From NCBI GenBank assembly GCA_004563195.1, contig SFTJ01000001.1:1-64000 (forward strand): a stretch of DNA of 64,000 nt. The letters run 5' to 3'. The notes beneath the pieces are model-generated. The model saw only the letters and a list, made by a program, of their open reading frames with translations, was not told the DNA's origin and did not search any database. Source of the stretch: a bacterium (GTDB lineage: Bacteria > Bacteroidota > Bacteroidia > Bacteroidales > Muribaculaceae). This document shows positions 8,572 through 16,475 of this stretch, piece after piece. Position 1 is the first letter of the stretch. Each line of letters opens with the position of its first letter. The position numbers and the translations under genes are program-made.

Positions 8572-8579
8572 TAACTTTG
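8572..8579 (+). promoter_or_regulatory. -7 box for tmRNA
   Basis: TAACTTTG 51 bases before the mature 5' end of the tmRNA, implying a short 5' leader trimmed off during maturation. Confidence 0.6.
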
Positions 8580-8630
8580 CAGAAGTAAAGACGAAAGTCG
8601 ATACAAATACTTACAAAAGAATCACTACAT

Positions 8631-9025
8631 GGGGTTGACTGGATTTGACAGCGTGTAGAGGTGGTAAGTAAGCATGCAGAGCAATGATGGCTAATCTCTT
8701 TAATCCTTGACATCGAAATTTCAAATGGCGAAAATTCTTACGCTCTTGCTGCATAACTGAAGTACAGTAGGTTTGCTTAATCTTCGTCACAGTGGCGGAG
8801 ACAAGACATCACCCGATTGCCCGGTTCCGAGACGTTTCGATACGGTGGTGCTCAGAAATTCGGAAATAGGAGACAGCACGCTACGGGCTGAATCCGAAAT
8901 TTAGTAGATAAGCTATGAGTTGGTGGTCTCGAGCCTGCTCATAGTCGAAAATCAAGTCAAGACTAAGCATGTAGAAAGCTTATTAGTTCCACGTTTGGAC
9001 GAGGGTTCGATTCCCTCCAGCTCCA
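8631..9025 (+). ncRNA. ssrA: tmRNA (transfer-messenger RNA), tag GENSYALAA
   Basis: The 5' end GGGGTTGACTGG and the 3' end CCAGCTCCA pair into a seven-base acceptor stem (GGGGTTG 8631-8637 with CAGCTCC 9018-9024, two G-U pairs), with discriminator A at 9025. CCA is not encoded. A T-arm (GAGGG TTCGATT CCCTC) lies at 9001-9017. The tag reading frame starts at GGC 8727 and reads GENSYALAA, ending at TAA 8754-8756; this matches the Bacteroidetes GENxYALAA pattern. The RNA rescues stalled ribosomes with SmpB and marks the nascent peptide for proteolysis. Pseudoknot regions fill the remaining 250 bases. Confidence 0.97.
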
Positions 9026-9041
9026 CATTCTTTATATTCGA

Positions 9042-9075
9042 CAACGGATAGCATCACTCTTTTTGCTATCCGTTG
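9042..9075. terminator. Hairpin downstream of tmRNA
   Basis: Perfect 12-base inverted repeat CAACGGATAGCA (9042-9053) / TGCTATCCGTTG (9064-9075) starting 17 bases after the tmRNA. The T-run lies in the loop, so it is a weak intrinsic terminator by sequence. Convergent genes meet here. Confidence 0.55.
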
Positions 9076-9130
9076 TTGGTATGTATTATAGTATTGTTCT
9101 TTGGAGTTATATCAAGACCAAAATATTACA

Positions 9131-9904
9131 TTATCTATTAGTGCAGCTCTTATGAATGCTTTCTGCCATAAGTTCGTAGAGACGAATCATAAGTAGGTCG
9201 CTTAGCAATGCTTTTTGAGCATTCATAACAGTGATGTCGTTTCGCACCATTGGTCCGGTTTGTGCCTTTCTTGGCGAGAGGGTCTCCACCTTTTCTGCCG
9301 TTTCCTTGATTATTGGCAGCATAATATCGAAGTCAAGGCCTTCTTCTTCAAGAATTTTCTCAGCAAGATAGTAGCAATGGTTTGCCATATTGCATGCAAA
9401 TACTGCAGCAAGATGAATCTTGCGTCTTACGGCACTGTCAGCAATCTGTACTCTATTTGATATTTTCTCGGCCATTTCCTTTACTATGCCGAGTGCTCGT
9501 TGATTGGTTGCCTCGATAAAACACGGAATAATAGAAAAGTCGAGTTCTTTAGTCTTTGAGAATGTCTGCAAAGGGTAGAGCACTGCAGCATTTTTCCTCT
9601 TCTCGCTCAAAACGGAAAGAGGAACACTACCGGCAGTATGGATGAAGATAGCATCGTTATTTACATGTTCCAAACCGGCTACAACCGACTCAATGGCATC
9701 GTCTTTAACCGATATAATAACTATATCGGCATCAGCAGAAACATCTCTAAGAGAATCGAGAGCTCGTGCTCCTTGTTTTTCAGCTAATTCTTGAGCATGT
9801 GCTTTTGTTGGGCTGAAAACCTCACACACTGGTATTCCTGCACGAAGTAGAGCCATAGAAAGGTGTGTGGCAAGATTACCTGAACCTATAATTACTGTTT
9901 TCAT
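9131..9904 (-). CDS. Rossmann/DUF2520 NAD(P)-dependent dehydrogenase-like protein, candidate ketopantoate reductase
   Basis: 257 residues from ATG 9904 (a GTG at 9910 is also in frame). The N-terminus KTVIIGSGNLATHLSMALLRAG is a Rossmann dinucleotide-binding loop. ADIVIISVKDDAIESVV and IFIHTAGSVPL follow the pattern of F420/NADP-type and ketopantoate-reductase-like folds. The C-terminal half (RRKIHLAAVFACNMANHCYYLAEKIL ... LSPRKAQTGPMVRND) is the helical DUF2520 domain. It is the last gene of a cluster holding panB, panC, panD, coaBC and coaX, which otherwise lacks ketopantoate reductase. A non-PanE reductase (PanG) is known from Francisella; whether this is the same group needs alignment. 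Confidence 0.8.
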   Translation of the reverse strand: MKTVIIGSGNLATHLSMALLRAGIPVCEVFSPTKAHAQELAEKQGARALDSLRDVSADADIVIISVKDDAIESVVAGLEHVNNDAIFIHTAGSVPLSVLSEKRKNAAVLYPLQTFSKTKELDFSIIPCFIEATNQRALGIVKEMAEKISNRVQIADSAVRRKIHLAAVFACNMANHCYYLAEKILEEEGLDFDIMLPIIKETAEKVETLSPRKAQTGPMVRNDITVMNAQKALLSDLLMIRLYELMAESIHKSCTNR

Positions 9905-9980
9905 CTTCACTTTTTATGCTTGTAACTTGCTAATCAAAAAAGTCAATAGACTCGGAGCATAATAGCCGACTCAACCGTTT

Positions 9981-10751
9981 CTACGGCTGTTTGCTCACTG
10001 CTTGAAATAAGCCTTTGAATTGCAGAAAATTGTCGAGAAGAATATTATGCCGACAATGTGGCGCAATGTTTTTTGCCATGCCACCGGTAGCTACTATGGT
10101 AAACTCCTTTCCATAAGTCGCAGTGATGCGATCGATTATTCCATCAATCATTGCTGCCGTTCCGTATAGTATTCCGCTCTGCATACATTCCAAAGTATTT
10201 CTGCCTATCATATTCTTTGGTTTCTCGATATTTATCACCGGCAGCTGAGAGGCGCGCGAACTGAGAGCAGAAAGAGAAGTCTTCACGCCGGGAATAATCA
10301 TCCCACCAAGAAATGTGTGATTTTCGTCTACTATACCCACTGTGGTTGCTGTTCCCATATCAAAAACAATCACCGGCACACCGTAGCCTGCTGCGGCACC
10401 AATGGCATCGGCAAGACGATCTTTGCCCAATTGTGAAGGTGACTCTACATCGATAGTCAAACATTTCTCTGCATCAGCGAGTGAAAAGAAATGAGGCAAG
10501 CGTCCTGTGATGTCGCTAATAGCCATCGAAACATCATCGTTAACCTCCGGAACTACAGAAGAAATCACCACCTGTTGAATATCATCAGCCAAGATATGAT
10601 ACTTCTTCATCCCTGCGAGAATCTCCGTACGGTAGAAACTGACGGTTTCATCCTTCAAGGTCTTGAACCTCCAGGTATTAAGTATCTCTCCTTTGTCGGA
10701 AGCAGTAGCTACCACTATCGTGGAATTTCCAATATCGATGAGTAAAACCAT
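9981..10751 (-). CDS. coaX: Type III pantothenate kinase
   Basis: 256 residues. Phosphorylates pantothenate, the first step of CoA synthesis, in the cytoplasm. The ASKHA-fold motifs are present: MVLLIDIGNSTIVVA at the N-terminus (phosphate 1 loop), DRLADAIGAAAGYG with the catalytic Asp region, and VFDMGTATTVG (phosphate 2). FLGGMIIPGVKTSLSAL and IVATGGMAKNIA complete the pattern. Length is normal for CoaX. It lies 158 bases after coaBC and 76 bases before the DUF2520 gene on the same strand. Confidence 0.95.
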   Translation of the reverse strand: MVLLIDIGNSTIVVATASDKGEILNTWRFKTLKDETVSFYRTEILAGMKKYHILADDIQQVVISSVVPEVNDDVSMAISDITGRLPHFFSLADAEKCLTIDVESPSQLGKDRLADAIGAAAGYGVPVIVFDMGTATTVGIVDENHTFLGGMIIPGVKTSLSALSSRASQLPVINIEKPKNMIGRNTLECMQSGILYGTAAMIDGIIDRITATYGKEFTIVATGGMAKNIAPHCRHNILLDNFLQFKGLFQAVSKQP

Positions 10752-10909
10752 AAGCTGTAGTTATGTTTAATTTTTTCTACCTTTTCACTTTGCCGCTTAG
10801 CTATTGGTCTGGCATGCTTTGGCGGGCGAAATCCTTAGAAATTTCAATGTAATAAATGTAAATCAACTAAAATCTCATTAAATACGGTAGAATTAAAGGT
10901 TTTTTGGTG

Positions 10910-12094
10910 TCAGGAAAGAATATAAGAAAGAATCATATCGGCAGTATCTTCCTTGCTGCAGAGAGGTAGTTCCTTAATCTCATTGGCGGAGATGATGGTA
11001 ACTCGGTTTGTGTCTACACCAAAACCTGTTTTCTCGGAGCAAATCGAATTGGCACAAATAAGGTCGGCATTCTTCTTCTCCAATTTCTTCCTGGAGTTCT
11101 CTATGAGGTTCTCTGTTTCCATAGAGAATCCCACTATTATTTGCCCCGGTTTTTTATTCTCACCAAGGAAACGAAGAATATCCTTTGTGCGAACGAGTGG
11201 AATAGAAAGAGAAGAATCGTTCTTTTTTATCTTTTGAGGAGCATACTCGGCGGGCGTATAATCAGCTACGGCACTGCACATAATAATAATGTCATTCTCA
11301 CTGCTTAAATCCGTAACGGCGGCATACATATCCTCGGCACTGACAACGTCAACGCGATCTACTGAAATGAAAGGCGAAATGCTCACCGGGCCGGATACCA
11401 GCGTAACCTTCGCTCCACGCAGAGCAGCCATCTTGGCAATGGCATAGCCCATCTTTCCCGACGAATGGTTTGTGATGAACCGCACCGGGTCGAGTGCCTC
11501 GCGAGTAGGACCGGCAGTGATGAGAACTCGTTTCCCTGCCATATCTTTCTCTTTTGCCACATGCAGCAATATGTGCTCCAACAGCACAGTCTCCGAAGGC
11601 ATCTTTCCGCTTCCGGTATCTCCACATGCCAATCGACCACAATCGGGTAGGATTATATGGTATCCATACTTTCTGAGAATCTGAAGATTATCCTGAAGGA
11701 TAGGATTCTCCCACATGCCCGTGTTCATGGCAGGAGCTACCACCACCGGAGCTTTTGTGGCAAAGAGCGTGGTGGTAAGCATATCATCGCATATTCCATG
11801 CGCCATTTTGCCTATGATGTTTGCCGTAGCAGGAGCCACAAGGAAGATATCAGCTCTTTTTGCCAATGCCACATGCTCCACCTGAAACTCGAAATTTCTG
11901 TCGAAAGTATCCACGAGACATTTATGGCCTGTTAGTGTTTCGAAAGTGGTGGGTGTGATAAAATTACACGCATTGCGAGTCATAATCACATTCACATCGG
12001 CATGTAGCTTTACAAGCATTGAAGCCAGATTAGCAATCTTGTAGGCTGCAATGCTTCCCGTTACTCCAAGTACTATGGTCTTTCCTTTCAGCAT
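10910..12094 (-). CDS. coaBC: Bifunctional phosphopantothenoylcysteine decarboxylase / phosphopantothenate-cysteine ligase
   Basis: 394 residues. Makes 4'-phosphopantothenoylcysteine and decarboxylates it to 4'-phosphopantetheine. N-terminal flavoprotein (CoaC) domain, residues about 1-180: GVTGSIAAYKIANLAS, VEHVALAKRADIFLVAPATANIIGK and the substrate clamp PAMNTGMWENP. C-terminal CoaB domain: RVLITAGPTREALDPVRFITNHSSGKMGYAIA, GAKVTLVSGP and the AVADYTP stretch. A conserved K-K element (PQKIKKNDSSLSI) also fits CoaB. Fully intact, with length typical for the fused enzyme. Confidence 0.96.
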   Translation of the reverse strand: MLKGKTIVLGVTGSIAAYKIANLASMLVKLHADVNVIMTRNACNFITPTTFETLTGHKCLVDTFDRNFEFQVEHVALAKRADIFLVAPATANIIGKMAHGICDDMLTTTLFATKAPVVVAPAMNTGMWENPILQDNLQILRKYGYHIILPDCGRLACGDTGSGKMPSETVLLEHILLHVAKEKDMAGKRVLITAGPTREALDPVRFITNHSSGKMGYAIAKMAALRGAKVTLVSGPVSISPFISVDRVDVVSAEDMYAAVTDLSSENDIIIMCSAVADYTPAEYAPQKIKKNDSSLSIPLVRTKDILRFLGENKKPGQIIVGFSMETENLIENSRKKLEKKNADLICANSICSEKTGFGVDTNRVTIISANEIKELPLCSKEDTADMILSYILS

Positions 12095-12165
12095 AATTGT
12101 TATTTTGTGATTCTTTCGTTTTGCAGAGTGCTCTTACTTATAATGAAGAATTGCATCGTAGCGCA

Positions 12166-12558
12166 TTATTCCTGGTCGCATAACAAGCCGTGCTTTTCGT
12201 AGTTAGCCTTTCTCACTATGCTGTTTTTCTCATCTACAAATAGTACGGTAGGCTTATGGTTGGTAGCTTCGTCGGGCGACATATTGGCATAAGCCATAAT
12301 TATCACTTTGTCACCTACACTCACACATTTTGCAGCAGCGCCATTGAGGCAGATGATTCCTGAGCCTTCTTCTCCGGAAATAGTGTATGTTTCAAAGCGG
12401 TTACCGTTGTTGATGTCCACTATCTGCACCTTCTCGTATTCAAGTATTCCCGACTCACGAAGGAGTTTTGAGTCAATCGTCACGCTACCTACATAGTCAA
12501 GGTCGGCTTGTGTAACCACCGCACGGTGAATCTTTGCCTTTAATAATGTTATTTCCAT
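12166..12558 (-). CDS. panD: Aspartate 1-decarboxylase
   Basis: 130 residues. Supplies beta-alanine for pantothenate. It is a pyruvoyl enzyme: the self-cleavage site DYVGSVTID places Gly24-Ser25 at the expected position, and Ser25 becomes the pyruvoyl group. Lys9 (LLKAKIHRA) and the NGNRFETYTI strand are conserved substrate-binding elements. Length and start fit the family. Sits between panC and coaBC, all minus strand. Confidence 0.96.
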   Translation of the reverse strand: MEITLLKAKIHRAVVTQADLDYVGSVTIDSKLLRESGILEYEKVQIVDINNGNRFETYTISGEEGSGIICLNGAAAKCVSVGDKVIIMAYANMSPDEATNHKPTVLFVDEKNSIVRKANYEKHGLLCDQE

Positions 12559-12655
12559 TCTCTAAACTTATATTCAAGTCTCTCTCAAGTATTTTTTCTA
12601 ATCAAGCTCCTACGCACACAGGTTTTTCCTTTTCTTCCACCGGGGTGCGTTCCGT

Positions 12656-13504
12656 TTATCGAACGTCTACAATAAAATTGTCGATAAGACGGGTCTTACC
12701 GATATAAACAGCAATAGCCACGAGCGTTTCGCCGTGAATCTTATCCACGCGTTGAATGTTTTCAAAATCCACAACCTCTACATAGTCAACCCTTGCAAGC
12801 GGTTCTTTCTCCAAGGCGGTTTTGATAGTCTCAATCACCACCTTCGAATCGCGCTCGCCGTTTTCGATTAACTCTTTTCCTATTTTGAGGCTTTGGGAAA
12901 GCACGAGGGCAGCCTTGCGCTCCTCGGCATTGAGGTATGTATTTCGACTTGACTTTGCAAGTCCGTCTTCCTCGCGAACTATAGGGCATGCTACAATCTC
13001 AACTCCAAAATTCAAGTCACGCACGAAACGTCGGATTGTAGCCAATTGCTGCGCATCCTTCTGACCGAAATATGCTCTGTCGGGAGTTACTATATTAAAG
13101 AGTTTTCCCACTACCGTGCACACGCCTCTGAAATGTATTGGGCGCACGGCTCCACAAAGTAATTCCGTAGTTTCGCTAGTGTCGATAAATGAAGTGAAAT
13201 GGCCCGGATACATCTCCGAAGGCTCGGGATGGAAGATGAGGTTTCCTCCCGCTTCCTCTACTGCCTTTTTGTCGCGTTCAAGGTCACGAGGATAAGAGTC
13301 AAGGTCTTCGGTCGGTCCAAACTGGATAGGATTAACGAACACAGATACCACAGTACGGTCGTTCTGTTCAGCCGATTTGCGTATCAGACTCTGATGACCT
13401 TCATGAAGATAGCCCATGGTTGGAACCAATCCTACTGTAAGTCCTTGACTTCTCCATTCTGCAACTATATCTCTTACTTCCTTTACAGTTTTTACTACTT
13501 GCAT
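12656..13504 (-). CDS. panC: Pantothenate synthetase (pantoate-beta-alanine ligase)
   Basis: 282 residues. Joins pantoate and beta-alanine with ATP. The HIGH-like motif is visible in VPTMGYLHEGHQSLI, followed by VSVFVNPIQFGPTEDLDSYPRDLERD. YFGQKDAQQL and EDGLAKSSRNTYLN (KMSKS-like region) complete the nucleotidyltransferase fold. Normal length. Lies 77 bases after panB and 97 before panD. Confidence 0.97.
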   Translation of the reverse strand: MQVVKTVKEVRDIVAEWRSQGLTVGLVPTMGYLHEGHQSLIRKSAEQNDRTVVSVFVNPIQFGPTEDLDSYPRDLERDKKAVEEAGGNLIFHPEPSEMYPGHFTSFIDTSETTELLCGAVRPIHFRGVCTVVGKLFNIVTPDRAYFGQKDAQQLATIRRFVRDLNFGVEIVACPIVREEDGLAKSSRNTYLNAEERKAALVLSQSLKIGKELIENGERDSKVVIETIKTALEKEPLARVDYVEVVDFENIQRVDKIHGETLVAIAVYIGKTRLIDNFIVDVR

Positions 13505-13581
13505 GGTTTATTTCTACTTTGTTTTACTAATTTCTTGTTTCTTTTTTTTACAATGTTCCGACGAAAGTGTTGTGGCTAATG

Positions 13582-14406
13582 TCAATAAAGTTTTTCCATC
13601 ACTTCGTCGCTTATTGTAAACACATGACTTGCGGAGGGAAAAACTCGTTGCTCACATTCCGTTTTGTATTCGCGGAAAGCTTTCAACATAATCTCATGAA
13701 GATTGGCATATTTCTTCAAAAATTTTGGAGAGAATTCGTCGGTGTAGCCTAACATATCTTGGCATACCAACACCTGACCGTCGCAGTAACTGCCGGCACC
13801 AATGCCTATAGTGATGGCATCAATACTTTCAGTAACCTTTTTCGCCAATGCCTCCGGAACACACTCGAGCGTTACGGCAAACGCACCTGCCTCTACCACA
13901 GCCTTTGCATCGTCGAGGATTTTCTGCGCAGCCTCTACCGACTTGCCTTGTACCTTGTATCCACCCAGTGTGTTTACCGACTGGGGAGTGAGCCCGAGGT
14001 GTGCCACAACAGGTATTCCTGCCGTTACTATGGCCTTTATACGGTCGGCATATTCGGCGCCGCCTTCCATCTTTATTGCCTGACAGTTTGTTTCCTTCAT
14101 TATGCGTCCGGCATTCAACACGGCATCGTATACTGAAGTCTGGTAGGACATAAACGGCATATCTATCACTACAAAAGCATTCTTTGCCCCTCGGCAAACA
14201 GCTTTTCCGTGATGAATCATATCATCTACCGTTACTGCAAGAGTATTTTCATATCCAAGTATAACATTTCCTAACGAGTCGCCTACGAGAATCATATCTA
14301 TTCCTGCCTCGTCGACGATGGTAGCTGTATGGTAGTCATAAGCAGTAAGCATACTAATAGGTAGTACGCCCTTACGCTTAAGCAATTCAGAAACTGATTT
14401 CTTCAT
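13582..14406 (-). CDS. panB: Ketopantoate hydroxymethyltransferase
   Basis: 274 residues from the ATG at 14406 (MKKSVSELLKRKG), the usual length; an open frame extends to 14484 but the extra 26 residues are atypical. Transfers a one-carbon unit from methylene-THF to ketoisovalerate. Conserved pieces: ISMLTAYDYHTATIVDEAGIDMILVGDSLGNVILGY (Mg2+ and substrate site), MPFMSYQ, KMEGGAEY, PVVAHLGLTPQSV and TIGIGAGSYCDGQVLV. First gene of the pan/CoA cluster, about 300 bases downstream of a -7/-33 promoter. Confidence 0.97.
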   Translation of the reverse strand: MKKSVSELLKRKGVLPISMLTAYDYHTATIVDEAGIDMILVGDSLGNVILGYENTLAVTVDDMIHHGKAVCRGAKNAFVVIDMPFMSYQTSVYDAVLNAGRIMKETNCQAIKMEGGAEYADRIKAIVTAGIPVVAHLGLTPQSVNTLGGYKVQGKSVEAAQKILDDAKAVVEAGAFAVTLECVPEALAKKVTESIDAITIGIGAGSYCDGQVLVCQDMLGYTDEFSPKFLKKYANLHEIMLKAFREYKTECEQRVFPSASHVFTISDEVMEKLY

Positions 14407-14495
14407 TTCTTGTGAAAAACAAAAATTTTGCGAAATAACATGCGCTACGGAATTTTTTTTTCGGTGCAGCGTCAGCAATTTCATGTGAATAAAAT

Positions 14496-14571
14496 GATAA
14501 ACATAAGGTAGAGACCACAGGGATTTTCAACAGCAAACCTATGCACTTCTACGCATATGTTGATATTTATC
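14496..14571 (-). ncRNA. Possible structured element in the panB leader
   Basis: On the minus strand, nested complementary arms can form: GATAAA (14566-14571) with TTTATC (14496-14501), CAACA (14558-14562) with TGTTG (14528-14532), and TATGC (14553-14557) with GCATA (14540-14544) around an eight-base loop. The element lies between the putative promoter and panB, so it would be in the 5' leader. No known riboswitch class was recognised. The structure is inferred from complementarity only. Confidence 0.3.
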
Positions 14572-14703
14572 AGTGTACCACTTGAAATCTCCAAAACAAA
14601 ACGGACCTTCGGCTATCGCATGTTGGATGAGTGATAACACCCGAGAGAGGTTACATTTGTACCTTTCCAAATTTTTTAAAAGTCTGCTCTTTTTTACGGG
14701 GGA

Positions 14704-14734
14704 CAAATTTAGTAATATTTCTAAAAATACGCAA
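14704..14734 (-). promoter_or_regulatory. Promoter for the pantothenate/CoA cluster
   Basis: Minus-strand -7 box TAAATTTG (14704-14711) with TTG (14732-14734) 20 bases further upstream, matching the Bacteroidetes -33/-7 spacing. It would give panB a leader of nearly 300 bases. The region 14407-14866 holds no convincing gene; it contains this promoter, the possible leader structure and the plus-strand promoter below. Confidence 0.5.
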
Positions 14735-14827
14735 TAAAGAATTCAAAATGTAGATGTTTCAGGCCCGATGTGAGCGCAGAACTAACTAACACATGCACGA
14801 TTACTTGTAATATTAGATAAAAATGCA

Positions 14828-14835
14828 TACCTTTG
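14828..14835 (+). promoter_or_regulatory. -7 box for the mutarotase operon
   Basis: TACCTTTG 31 bases before the ATG at 14867, in an A/T-rich context. Confidence 0.6.
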
Positions 14836-14866
14836 CAAATATATATATTAAATATTTTTTTACCTA

Positions 14867-15205
14867 ATGAAGAGATATTGTCAATTACTGAATCTTCCCA
14901 ACGACGAAGAGTTGATCAAAGGTTATATTGAGGAGCATGCTCATGTATGGCCGGAAATTCAAGCAGGCATTAGAGAAGTAGGTATTCTCGATATGCAGAT
15001 ATTTTTGCTCGGTAATCAGTCATTTATGATAATGGATACTACCGATGATTTCGACTTTGTTAAAGACAATGCTCGCCTCATGACATTGCCCCGACAAGCC
15101 GAATGGGAGGCTCATGTGGCTAAGTATCAAGGGTGCAATCCCGAATCGGCATCGACTGAAAAATGGCAGTTGATGACAAAAATTTTCGAATTAGACAAAC
15201 CATAA
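14867..15205 (+). CDS. rhaM: L-rhamnose mutarotase family protein
   Basis: 112 residues. Members interconvert alpha and beta anomers of L-rhamnose (some act on L-fucose). The family pattern is visible: an N-terminal strand, YIEEHAHVWPEIQAGIREVGI with the conserved His and Trp-Pro-Glu, then DMQIFLLGNQSFMIMDTTDDFDF, and a late W region (QAEWEAHVAKYQ). Length fits. It is followed 23 bases later by the nucleotidyltransferase/GHMP fusion, so both may act on the same sugar. No rhamnose isomerase or kinase is nearby. Confidence 0.85.
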   Translation: MKRYCQLLNLPNDEELIKGYIEEHAHVWPEIQAGIREVGILDMQIFLLGNQSFMIMDTTDDFDFVKDNARLMTLPRQAEWEAHVAKYQGCNPESASTEKWQLMTKIFELDKP

Positions 15206-15228
15206 TTAAAAAAAAGAGCAAATTGGGG

Positions 15229-16398
15229 ATGAACAAAAAAGTATTCGTTTCGGGCTGCTATGATTTGCTGCATAGTGGTCATGTGGAATTTTTCAGACAA
15301 GCAGCTGCTTATGGAGACCTGTATGTAGGTATCGGTTCGGATGACACTATCTTGAAATATAAAAATCACCAAACGGTGTACAAGGAACAAGAACGCTTGT
15401 TTATGGTGAAATCTATTAAATATGTAAAGGATGCATATATCAATCAGGGTAGTGGTATCATGGATTTCATTCCAACAGTGGAATTTTTAAAACCTGACAT
15501 TCTGGTGGTGAATGAAGATGGCGGTAACGATGAAAAGCGCCGCTTCTGCGAAGAGCACGGCATAGAGTATGTGGTGCTGAAGCGCACTCCTGCCGAAGGT
15601 CTTGAAGCACGCTCAAGCACATCGCTGAAATCTCAAACTTGCACTATTCCCACGCGACTCGACTTGGCAGGAACCTGGATTGACCAACCCTATGTGAGTT
15701 GTTTCTGTCCGGGTTGGGCTATTACCATAAGTCTTGAACCCACATTTGAGGTGCGCGACCGTTGCGGACTCTCTACTTCTACCCGAAACATGATAAAAAA
15801 GATTTGGCCGCTCAAATTGCCCGATATGGCTCCCGAAATGTTGGCTAAATTGGTATTCTGTTTCGAAAACGACCCCGAGCGTACCGATGGAATTATCAGC
15901 GGCGCGCAGGATGCAATCGGAATATGCATTCCAGGTCTTTGCCGTCATTATTACGATGCTCGCTACTGGCCTGTTAAGATTGAGAAATGCACCGATGAGA
16001 ACATTCTTGCTTGGCTTGAAAGCCATTTATGTATGATTCCGATGGAACCGCGCCGCCCGGGTTGCTCTGTTGTTGCGGGTAAGGACATCACCGAGCCAAA
16101 GGTAAAAAATCTTGCCAATGCAGCCGATAAGTGCTGGAATGCAATCTTAAATACCGACTTGGATGAATTTGCCAAAGCTTATCGCGAATCGTTCGAGGCA
16201 CAAGTAGCTATGTTCCCGGCTATGATACGCGACAATGTTCAGGATTATATCGATAAATATAAAGATATGCCCGGAGTGATGGCTTATAAGATGCCGGGCG
16301 CAGGTGGTGGCGGATATTTGGCTCTTGTGGTAGATGATGCCGCAAAATTTGCCGAAACTCATCCCGAAGCCATTCGCCTCACTATTCGTCGCAAATAA
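15229..16398 (+). CDS. Nucleotidyltransferase-GHMP kinase-like fusion protein
   Basis: 389 residues from the ATG at 15229; a longer reading from 15163 overlaps rhaM and is rejected. Residues 1-135 are a cytidylyltransferase-type Rossmann domain: VFVSGCYDLLHSGHVEFFRQA (HxGH), then VYKEQERLFMVKSIKYV, PDILVVNEDGG and ARSSTSLK. Residues about 140-389 look like a GHMP kinase: IPTRLDLAGTWID (motif 1), ISGAQDAIGI, and MPGAGGGGYLAL (motif 3). The ATP-loop motif 2 is only weakly represented by CGLSTSTRN, unlike GLGSSxA, so kinase activity is uncertain. The likely role is activation of a sugar phosphate, by analogy with fused fucokinase/pyrophosphorylase enzymes, but the substrate is unknown. Confidence 0.7.
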   Translation: MNKKVFVSGCYDLLHSGHVEFFRQAAAYGDLYVGIGSDDTILKYKNHQTVYKEQERLFMVKSIKYVKDAYINQGSGIMDFIPTVEFLKPDILVVNEDGGNDEKRRFCEEHGIEYVVLKRTPAEGLEARSSTSLKSQTCTIPTRLDLAGTWIDQPYVSCFCPGWAITISLEPTFEVRDRCGLSTSTRNMIKKIWPLKLPDMAPEMLAKLVFCFENDPERTDGIISGAQDAIGICIPGLCRHYYDARYWPVKIEKCTDENILAWLESHLCMIPMEPRRPGCSVVAGKDITEPKVKNLANAADKCWNAILNTDLDEFAKAYRESFEAQVAMFPAMIRDNVQDYIDKYKDMPGVMAYKMPGAGGGGYLALVVDDAAKFAETHPEAIRLTIRRK

Positions 16399-16418
16399 GC
16401 ATAAAAGCTATTATACAG

Positions 16419-16456
16419 AAAAAAGTCTCGAAGAATCTGCTCTTCGGGACTTTTTT
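16419..16456. terminator. Bidirectional terminator
   Basis: AAAAAAGTCTCGAAG and CTTCGGGACTTTTTT arms with a seven-base loop, flanked by A and T runs on both sides. It separates the fusion gene from the convergent thiamine operon. Confidence 0.85.
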
Positions 16457-16475
16457 CAATATTCCGGAATGATGA

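Noticed and set aside
14534..14541. Second minus-strand TAnnTTTG (TAGGTTTG) nearer to panB
   Set aside because: No -33 element at a suitable distance and it falls inside the possible stem structure; the pair at 14704-14734 fits better. Not excluded.
15163..15228. Extension of the nucleotidyltransferase/GHMP fusion into rhaM
   Set aside because: The extra 22 residues overlap rhaM in another frame. The HxGH domain begins naturally at the ATG at 15229.
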